Source of the DNA: Bacteroidota bacterium
GTDB taxonomy: Bacteria > Bacteroidota > Bacteroidia > Bacteroidales > UBA1556
NCBI GenBank assembly: GCA_003648395.1
Contig: QMPB01000087.1
Location: forward strand, 1 to 11,403
DNA length: 11,403 nucleotides
Direction of reading: 5' to 3'
Each line of letters starts with the position of its first letter. Position 1 is the stretch's first letter. This document shows positions 6,684 to 11,403 of this stretch, piece by piece. The notes under the pieces are model-generated. The model had not been told where the DNA came from and made no database searches. It saw only the letters and a list, made by a program, of their open reading frames with translations. Made by a program: the position numbers and the translations under genes.

Positions 6684-7739
6684 ATGCAAGTAAATAATAT
6701 AAACTATCGTACTATTTGGTATGATGCGGATAATGAGTCTGTTAGAATAATAGATCAACGCTATTTACCCTTTAAATTTATTATTGAAGATATTAATTCA
6801 TTGGAAGATATGCTTGTTGCCATATTTGATATGCATTTAAGAGGAGCAGGTTTAATAGGAGCTGCAGCTGCCTGGGGAATGTATTTGGCTGTAAAGGAAT
6901 CTCAAAGCTATGAGTTTATTGAAAGCTCGGCAAATAAACTTCTACAAACACGTCCTACAGCAGTAAACTTACAAGCTGCTATTGATAAAATGTTACCAAA
7001 GCTAAAAGAGGAAAAAGAACATAATAGATTAGATTTAGCTTTTAAACTCGCTCAGGAAATTAGTGATTATGATGCAGATTCTTGCAAAAGAATAGGGGAA
7101 CATGGCTACGAAATTATCAAAGAAATTCAAAATAAGAAGGCTGGTGAGAGAGTTAATATATTAACTCATTGTAATGCTGGTTGGTTAGCATTTGTAGATT
7201 ATGGTTCGGCATTATCTCCAATTTATGAGGCTTTTAATAGTGGAATAGATATTCATGTATATGTTGATGAAACTCGTCCCAGAAATCAAGGAGCAAGGCT
7301 TACTGCTTGGGAGTTAGGTATGCAGAATATACCTCATACTTTAATTGCTGACAATGTTGGTGGACATTTAATGCAGAATGGAAAGGTTGATATGGTTATT
7401 GTTGGTGCAGATAGGGTAGCGGCTAATGGTGATGTTGCTAATAAAATAGGAACTTACCTTAAGGCATTGGCTGCATATGATAATAATGTGCCTTTTTATG
7501 TTGCTTTTCCGAGTACAACCCTTGACAAAACAATTGAAAATGGAATTCGTGATATTCCAATTGAAGAACGAAGTGGTGAAGAAGTTCTTTTTATGGATGG
7601 TTTGTATAAAGAAAAGGAAGTAAGAGTGAGAATTGCTCCAGAGTTTACCACTGCTGTTAATTATGGGTTTGATGTTACTCCTGCAAGGTTGGTTAGTGGG
7701 TATATAACGGAGGAAGGGACTGAATTTAATAATTTATAA
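6684..7739 (+). CDS. mtnA: S-methyl-5-thioribose-1-phosphate isomerase
   Basis: A 351-residue member of the eIF2B-like sugar-phosphate isomerase superfamily. It matches MtnA, which converts 5-methylthioribose-1-phosphate to the ribulose-1-phosphate form in methionine salvage. The catalytic cysteine is in THCNAG (C163). The catalytic aspartate is in VGADRVAANGD (D243), followed by NK at 253-254. DETRPRNQGARLTAWEL (195-211) is the strongest family signature. The N-terminal IIDQRYLP is also typical. The phosphate-loop motif, usually VRGAPxIG, reads LRGAGLIG (52-59), so the Pro is replaced by Gly. No other methionine-salvage gene is adjacent, so a 5-deoxyribose or related salvage role also remains possible. 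The last codons and stop lie within a heptamer repeat array. Confidence 0.9.
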   Translation: MQVNNINYRTIWYDADNESVRIIDQRYLPFKFIIEDINSLEDMLVAIFDMHLRGAGLIGAAAAWGMYLAVKESQSYEFIESSANKLLQTRPTAVNLQAAIDKMLPKLKEEKEHNRLDLAFKLAQEISDYDADSCKRIGEHGYEIIKEIQNKKAGERVNILTHCNAGWLAFVDYGSALSPIYEAFNSGIDIHVYVDETRPRNQGARLTAWELGMQNIPHTLIADNVGGHLMQNGKVDMVIVGADRVAANGDVANKIGTYLKALAAYDNNVPFYVAFPSTTLDKTIENGIRDIPIEERSGEEVLFMDGLYKEKEVRVRIAPEFTTAVNYGFDVTPARLVSGYITEEGTEFNNL

Positions 7740-7763
7740 TTATGAATTAATAATTATGAATAT
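7729..7763 (+). repeat. NNAATTA heptamer array overlapping the mtnA stop codon
   Basis: Five in-register 7-bp units: ATAATTT, ATAATTA, TGAATTA, ATAATTA, TGAATAT. The mtnA stop (7737-7739) lies inside unit 2. The orientation (NNAATTA on +) is the inverse of the array at 8168-8216, so the two arrays bracket the four-helix-bundle gene as an imperfect inverted pair. Confidence 0.6.
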
Positions 7764-7820
7764 AATTGAGATAGTTTGGTTATCTATGTGTTACATTAAT
7801 ATAAACCTAAAAAATATAAA

Positions 7821-8177
7821 ATGAAAGAAGATAATATTATTCAGAAAAAGTCTTATGATTTTGCAGTACGTATAGTTAGATTAAATCAATATTTAGTTAC
7901 AAATAAAAAGGAATATATACTTTCAAAACAAATATTACGTTGTGGAACATCAATAGGAGCAAATGTAGAAGAAGCAATAGGAGGACAGAGTAAAAAAGAT
8001 TTTATTGCAAAATTATCAATTTCATATAAGGAAGCAAGAGAAACAAGATTTTGGTTAAGGTTGCTGTTTGATACAGAGTATATTACAGAAGTTCAAAAAG
8101 AAGAATATATTAATAAAGTTGATGAAATAATAAGGATACTTAGTAGTATAATTAAAACAACAAAGAATAATTCCTAA
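7821..8177 (+). CDS. four helix bundle protein (23S rRNA-intervening-sequence type)
   Basis: A 118-residue helical protein of the four helix bundle / S23 (23S rRNA IVP) family. Recognisable blocks are KSYDFAVRIVRLNQYL, ILSKQILRCGTSIGANVEEA (about 38-57), SKKDFIAKLSISYKEARET (about 62-80) and FWLRLLFDTEYI. Known relatives are encoded in intervening sequences of bacterial 23S rRNA genes, or are free-standing genes scattered in accessory DNA; the DGR protein Avd shares the fold. Its biochemical role is not established; basic pentameric bundles that bind nucleic acid are known from Avd. Here it stands alone between mtnA and rpe, with inverted heptamer arrays on both sides. That suggests an inserted cassette rather than a partner of the neighbours. 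No rRNA, reverse transcriptase or template repeat is nearby. The leader before ATG is A-rich (CTAAAAAATATAAA). Confidence 0.92.
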   Translation: MKEDNIIQKKSYDFAVRIVRLNQYLVTNKKEYILSKQILRCGTSIGANVEEAIGGQSKKDFIAKLSISYKEARETRFWLRLLFDTEYITEVQKEEYINKVDEIIRILSSIIKTTKNNS

Positions 8178-8216
8178 TTCCTAATTCTTAATTTCTAATT
8201 AATAATTACCAATTAA
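8168..8216 (+). repeat. seven-unit TAATTNN heptamer array spanning two gene ends
   Basis: Seven consecutive 7-bp units without a register break: TAATTCC, TAATTCC, TAATTCT, TAATTTC, TAATTAA, TAATTAC, CAATTAA. The first two units encode the last residues and stop (8175-8177) of the four-helix-bundle gene. The last unit contains the stop codon of the convergent rpe (8213-8215). With period 7, TAA falls in all three + frames within three units. Confidence 0.75.
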
Positions 8217-8863
8217 ACCTCCTTAAGTTGCTTAATCATCTCAACAGGATTCTCAGCACCAAAAACAGCATTACCAGCCACAAGTACATCAGCTCCAGTT
8301 TCTACAAGTTTCTTGATATTATGAATGCCAACACCGCCATCAATTTCAATAATAGCTTTAGAATTTTTCTGAATAATCAAATCTTTAAGTTTTGATATTT
8401 TTGAATAGGTATTTTCAATAAAACTCTGTCCTCCATAACCTGGATTTACACTCATTAATAGAACTACATCCAAATCAGAGATTATATCCTCTAATAGCAT
8501 AACATTAGTATGCGGGTTTAATACAACGCCAGCTTGTACATCTAAGCTTTTCATTAATTGTACTGTTCGGTGCAAGTGAGTAACAGCTTCGTAATGTACA
8601 GTAATTATATCAGCTCCTACATCTTTAAATTGTTTCAAATAGCGATCTGGATCCATTATCATAAGATGCACATCCAGAGGTTTCTTTGCGTATTTTTGGA
8701 TATATTTTATAATAGGAAACCCAAAAGAAATATTTGGTACAAACATACCATCCATAACATCAATATGAAACCAGTCTGCTTGAGAATTATTAATCATTTC
8801 TATATCTCTACCAAGATTGGCAAAGTCAGCTGAAAGTAATGAAGGGGCTATTATATGTGACAT
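8213..8863 (-). CDS. rpe: ribulose-phosphate 3-epimerase
   Basis: A 216-residue TIM-barrel enzyme that interconverts ribulose-5-phosphate and xylulose-5-phosphate in the pentose phosphate pathway. APSLLSADF opens the protein, followed by WFHIDVMDGMFVPNISFG (31-48), DVHLMI (64-69), MSVNPGYGGQSF (137-148) and IIEIDGGV (171-178). Metal and catalytic residues expected from the family are H33, D35, H66 and D175. VAGNAVFG near the C-terminus is the phosphate-binding loop. I chose the ATG at 8863, which gives the usual MSHIIAPSLLSADF start. An in-frame ATG at 8890 would add nine atypical residues and overlaps a possible promoter. It follows rpoD after a terminator, and its stop lies in a heptamer array. 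Confidence 0.95.
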   Translation of the reverse strand: MSHIIAPSLLSADFANLGRDIEMINNSQADWFHIDVMDGMFVPNISFGFPIIKYIQKYAKKPLDVHLMIMDPDRYLKQFKDVGADIITVHYEAVTHLHRTVQLMKSLDVQAGVVLNPHTNVMLLEDIISDLDVVLLMSVNPGYGGQSFIENTYSKISKLKDLIIQKNSKAIIEIDGGVGIHNIKKLVETGADVLVAGNAVFGAENPVEMIKQLKEV

Positions 8864-8887
8864 AATAATATGATATTTTATTTGCTG

Positions 8888-8895
8888 CAAAAGTA
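8888..8895 (-). promoter_or_regulatory. possible -7 element (TACTTTTG) for rpe
   Basis: On the - strand TACTTTTG fits TAnnTTTG and would start transcription about 17 nt before the rpe ATG at 8863. It sits in the T-rich tail of the terminator at 8902-8927. There is no TTG at the proper distance upstream, so support is limited to this one element. Confidence 0.35.
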
Positions 8896-8901
8896 AAATA
8901 A

Positions 8902-8927
8902 AAAAAGCAGAATTTCTTCTGCTTTTT
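8902..8927 (-). terminator. rho-independent terminator after rpoD
   Basis: AAAAAGCAGAA / TTCTGCTTTTT is an 11-bp perfect hairpin with a 4-nt loop. On the - strand it runs into a T-rich tail (TTTTTTTATTTTAC). It lies about 190 bp past the rpoD stop and upstream of rpe. The + strand tail is also T-rich, so bidirectional action is possible. Confidence 0.8.
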
Positions 8928-8946
8928 CTTATCTAACACTATTTTA

Positions 8947-8954
8947 TAATTTTG
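8947..8954 (+). promoter_or_regulatory. possible + strand -7 element before the structured element
   Basis: TAATTTTG matches TAnnTTTG on the + strand and lies 40 bp before the foldable element at 8994-9097. No -33 TTG is seen at 17-23 bp. It is listed because no annotated + strand gene explains it and because the adjacent element's fold favours the + strand. Confidence 0.22.
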
Positions 8955-8993
8955 TGTTTATATTCTTATACTAATTTTTAATTATTGGCGTAT

Positions 8994-9097
8994 AAAAAAC
9001 ATCAAGGTCGAGGCGGACGAGGTGTTAATGTTTAGGAGTTTACTTATGTAAATGACTAAATATTAATATAAGTCCAACGATGAGATTGTCGTTTTTT
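8994..9097 (+). ncRNA. candidate structured RNA or REP-like element between rpoD and rpe
   Basis: A roughly 104-nt non-coding segment closed by the inverted repeat AAAAAAC (8994-9000) and GTTTTTT (9091-9097). The core hairpin pairs TTAATGTTTAG (9025-9035) with CTAAATATTAA (9056-9066). A symmetric GA/GA internal loop (9036-9037 and 9054-9055) follows, then GTTTAC/GTAAAT around a TTAT loop. A 5' arm pairs AACATC with GGTGTT around a GC-rich GTC/GAC hairpin. A 3' hairpin pairs AACGA (9076-9080) with TCGTT (9089-9093) and runs into a T tract. The G-U pairs at 9030-9061, 9038-9053 and 9002-9022 form only in + strand RNA. Its local GC content (around 9003-9024) exceeds its surroundings. It could be a small RNA, a REP/MITE-type repeat, or chance folding. 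Confidence 0.4.
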
Positions 9098-9117
9098 AAA
9101 GTCATAAACTAATAAAT

Positions 9118-9981
9118 TTAACCTAAATATGTTTTTAGTATTTTGCTTCTAGAAGTATGTTTTAGTCTTCTAATTGCTTTTTCCTTTATTTGACGTACTC
9201 TTTCGCGAGTAAGGTCAAACTTCTCACCAATTTCTTCTAAAGTCATAGGATGCGCTCCATCTAAACCAAAATAAAGGCTTACAACATCAGATTCACGAGG
9301 AGTAAGAGTAGAAATAGCTCTACTAATCTCTTTCCTTAATGAATCATATAATAAACCAGTTTCTGGGGTAGGAGTGTCGTTCTCACGAATTACATCATAC
9401 ATATTTGTATCTTCATCTTGAATAAGAGGAGCGTCCATACTTACATGGCGACCAGCATTCTTCATAGACTCTTTTACTTCTCTAACACTAATATCAAGTT
9501 TTTCTGCAATTTCTTCATGATTAGGAGCTCTTCCTAATTCTTGTTCTAAAGCTGCAAATGTCTTGTTTATCTTGTTTATTGAACCAATTTTGTTCAATGG
9601 TAAACGAACGATTCTTGATTGTTCAGCTAATGCTTGCAATATTGATTGACGAATCCACCATACAGCATAAGAAATAAACTTAAAGCCACGAGTTTCATCA
9701 AATCTTTGTGCAGCTTTAATAAGCCCTAAGTTACCTTCATTAATAAGGTCAGGAAGACTTAATCCTTGATTTTGATATTGTTTTGATACAGATACAACAA
9801 ATCGTAAATTAGCTTTTGCTAATTTTTCTAGTGCATTTTGATCACCTTGCTTAATCTTCTGAGCTAGAACAACCTCTTCTTCAGCTGTAATAAGGTCAAC
9901 ACGACCAATCTCTTGTAAGTATTTGTCAAGTGATGCAGTTTCACGATTAGTTACCTGCTTTTGAATTTTTAACTGTCTCAT
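9118..9981 (-). CDS. rpoD: primary RNA polymerase sigma factor RpoD (sigma-70 family)
   Basis: A 287-residue group 1 sigma factor, the short Bacteroidetes type without region 1.1. Region 1.2 is [15 protein letters not shown] (about 18-32). Region 2 includes [35 protein letters not shown] and the promoter-melting helix [16 protein letters not shown]. Region 3 begins with [11 protein letters not shown]. Region 4 ends in [30 protein letters not shown], which reads the -33 element. It directs core polymerase to housekeeping promoters, presumably the TAnnTTTG sites in this window. It lies between pnp and rpe, the usual Bacteroidetes order, with terminators on both sides, so it is probably its own unit. 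No good promoter match was found in the 246-bp upstream gap, which holds a tandem 9-mer. Confidence 0.97.
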   Translation of the reverse strand: MRQLKIQKQVTNRETASLDKYLQEIGRVDLITAEEEVVLAQKIKQGDQNALEKLAKANLRFVVSVSKQYQNQGLSLPDLINEGNLGLIKAAQRFDETRGFKFISYAVWWIRQSILQALAEQSRIVRLPLNKIGSINKINKTFAALEQELGRAPNHEEIAEKLDISVREVKESMKNAGRHVSMDAPLIQDEDTNMYDVIRENDTPTPETGLLYDSLRKEISRAISTLTPRESDVVSLYFGLDGAHPMTLEEIGEKFDLTRERVRQIKEKAIRRLKHTSRSKILKTYLG

Positions 9982-10044
9982 TTAATAATTTTTAAATCAG
10001 TTGTATTAACAATGTCCTTTTATCTACGTTAATTGTTTGTTTTT

Positions 10045-10062
10045 GTTTCAATAGTTTCAATA
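10045..10062. repeat. perfect tandem 9-mer in the rpoD leader
   Basis: GTTTCAATA occurs twice back to back (10045-10053 and 10054-10062), 64-81 bp upstream of the rpoD ATG. It could be a paired regulator site or a simple replication-slippage duplication. Apart from this and the pnp terminator, I see nothing definite in 9982-10227. Confidence 0.45.
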
Positions 10063-10175
10063 ATAATCTCTCTTTTCTGAGTTAAAGTATATTTATTTAC
10101 TTTTTAGAAGAGTTTAAAGAGGAGATGGGATTGTGAACTATAAAATATTGTAGATAATACTAATATTAAAATAAA

Positions 10176-10206
10176 TCCGAGTTCCTAAATTATCTAGAAA
10201 CTCGGA
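10176..10206 (-). terminator. rho-independent terminator after pnp
   Basis: TCCGAGTT (10176-10183) pairs with AACTCGGA (10199-10206). After one mismatch, an inner CTA/TAG continues the stem. On the - strand it is followed by TTTATTTTAAT. It lies about 20 bp beyond the pnp stop. Confidence 0.8.
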
Positions 10207-10227
10207 AATAATTTTATGTTTAAAAGA

Positions 10228-11403
10228 TTAATTTCTCTCTGGTCTAGGCTTAAGAGCTTTAGCAGATAATTTGAATTTACCTGATTTTACATCAACAGAA
10301 AGAAGTTTAACATCAATTTCGTCACCTTCTTTAAGAACATCAGAAACATTCTCAATGCGTTTCCAATCTATTTCACTTACGTGAAGTAAACCTTCTTTTC
10401 CAGGAAGAATCTCAACAAATGCACCGTAAGGCATAATGCTCTTAACTTTTGCATGATATACTTCTCCTACTTCAGGAACTGAAACTATACCTTTAATACG
10501 AGCAGTAGCAGCATCAATTGAAGTTTTGTCTGGAGACATGATTTCAATTACTCCTTTATCGCCAACTTCTTCAATAGTAATAGTAGCACCAGTTGTCTTC
10601 TGAATATCTTGAATGATTTTTCCACCAGGCCCAATTACTGCACCAATGAATTCTTTATCAATCATCATCTTAACAATTCTTGGAACAAAGTCCTTATAAT
10701 CTTCGCGAGGAGCGTTAATTACTTCTTCTATTTTGTCAAGTATGTGCATACGACCATCCTTAGCTTGGAATAATGCTGAAGAAAGAATCTCATAAGATAA
10801 ACCATCTACTTTAATATCCATCTGACAAGCAGTAATTCCATCACGAGTACCAGTTACTTTGAAGTCCATATCTCCTAAGTGATCTTCATCACCAAGAATA
10901 TCAGATAATACAGCAAATTTACCAGTCTCAGGGTCAGTAATAAGTCCCATAGCAATACCAGAAACAGGCTTCTTTAATTTGATACCTGCATCCATAAGAG
11001 CCATAGTTCCAGCACAAACAGTTGCCATTGAAGAAGAACCATTAGATTCTAATATCTCAGAAACAATTCTTACTGTATATGGGTTTTCTTCTTTGCTAGG
11101 CATCATACCTTTTAATGCTCTAAGAGCAAGATTTCCGTGTCCAACCTCACGACGACTTGTTCCTCTTAAGAAACGAGCTTCACCTGTTGAGTATGGAGGG
11201 AAGTTATAATGTAATAGTAAGTTAGAACGACCATCAAATACAACTCCGTCAATGATTTTTTCGTCAAGTTTGCTACCTAAGGTAACACTTGTAAGAGATT
11301 GAGTTTCTCCACGAGTAAATATTGCAGAACCGTGAACAGTAGGTAAATAGTTTACTTCTCCCCAAATAGGACGAATTTCATCTAATTTACGACCATCAAG
11401 TCT
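10228..11403 (-). CDS. pnp: polynucleotide phosphorylase, C-terminal 391 residues (partial at window edge)
   Basis: The reading frame is open from the right edge to the stop at 10228, so the ATG at 11106 is internal and the true start lies outside the window. About 320 N-terminal residues (first RNase PH domain) are missing. The visible part starts with [12 protein letters not shown]. It continues with [27 protein letters not shown] and [17 protein letters not shown] of the second RNase PH domain. [14 protein letters not shown] carries the catalytic aspartates. The KH domain has [13 protein letters not shown] (GPGG at visible residues 258-261), and the S1 domain starts around [20 protein letters not shown]. 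PNPase is a trimeric 3'-5' phosphorolytic exoribonuclease of RNA decay. It is followed by a terminator and then rpoD. No frameshift is seen. Confidence 0.97.
   Translation of the reverse strand, partial: RLDGRKLDEIRPIWGEVNYLPTVHGSAIFTRGETQSLTSVTLGSKLDEKIIDGVVFDGRSNLLLHYNFPPYSTGEARFLRGTSRREVGHGNLALRALKGMMPSKEENPYTVRIVSEILESNGSSSMATVCAGTMALMDAGIKLKKPVSGIAMGLITDPETGKFAVLSDILGDEDHLGDMDFKVTGTRDGITACQMDIKVDGLSYEILSSALFQAKDGRMHILDKIEEVINAPREDYKDFVPRIVKMMIDKEFIGAVIGPGGKIIQDIQKTTGATITIEEVGDKGVIEIMSPDKTSIDAATARIKGIVSVPEVGEVYHAKVKSIMPYGAFVEILPGKEGLLHVSEIDWKRIENVSDVLKEGDEIDVKLLSVDVKSGKFKLSAKALKPRPERN

Noticed and set aside
7821..8177. Avd accessory gene of a diversity-generating retroelement
   Set aside because: The fold is related, but there is no reverse transcriptase, template repeat or variable repeat in the window.
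8864..8890. Longer rpe start at 8890
   Set aside because: The extra nine residues are atypical, whereas the ATG at 8863 gives the conserved MSHIIAPSLLSADF N-terminus. The upstream ATG also overlaps a possible -7 element.
8994..9097. tRNA or known riboswitch
   Set aside because: No cloverleaf, T-loop (TTCGA) or recognisable riboswitch core; kept only as an unclassified structured element.
10228..11106. pnp as a 292-residue gene starting at 11106
   Set aside because: The frame continues upstream with clear PNPase sequence ([21 protein letters not shown]) to the window edge, so the gene is partial, not short.

Overview
The window is low-GC DNA from a member of the Bacteroidota, probably an uncultivated Bacteroidales-like lineage. 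Several things support this. The gene order pnp - rpoD - rpe is typical of the phylum. The primary sigma factor is short (287 residues) and lacks region 1.1. Start codons have A-rich leaders rather than Shine-Dalgarno sequences. The best promoter matches the Bacteroidetes form TTG-N20-TAnnTTTG. The DnaB-like protein keeps an RPxYY segment that I associate with Bacteroidetes DnaB.

Layout, left to right. A 12-TM MFS transporter of the Fsr (fosmidomycin-resistance) type (+) ends in a 4-bp tail-to-tail overlap with a leftward operon: aroQ, a cytosolic dipeptidyl peptidase III, and a HEAT-like protein of unknown function. Next come three leftward units: a DUF2148 ferredoxin-domain protein, a stand-alone DnaB C-terminal-domain ATPase with its own clear promoter and terminator, and a hemolysin III/PAQR-type membrane protein. 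mtnA (+) diverges from the latter. A four-helix-bundle (23S rRNA IVP-type) gene (+) sits between the convergent ends of mtnA and rpe. The right side is the core block rpe, rpoD and pnp, all leftward, with pnp cut by the window edge.

Most genes are ordinary housekeeping functions: shikimate pathway, methionine salvage, pentose phosphate pathway, peptide turnover, transcription initiation and RNA decay. No complete multi-gene defence, secretion or biosynthetic system is visible, and there is no CRISPR array, rRNA or tRNA.

The most interesting signals are in non-coding DNA and in one paralogue. (1) Degenerate heptamer arrays (TAATTNN) overlap or abut the stop codons of four genes, and they flank the four-helix-bundle gene in inverted orientation, so that gene looks like an inserted cassette. 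(2) A roughly 104-nt, locally GC-rich, foldable element lies between rpoD and rpe. Its G-U pairs favour the + strand, opposite to the neighbouring genes. (3) The DnaB-like protein has intact Walker motifs but lacks the N-terminal domain and the expected arginine finger. No gene-free stretch exceeds 300 bases; the longest gaps are 8864-9117 and 9982-10227, and their contents are listed as features.
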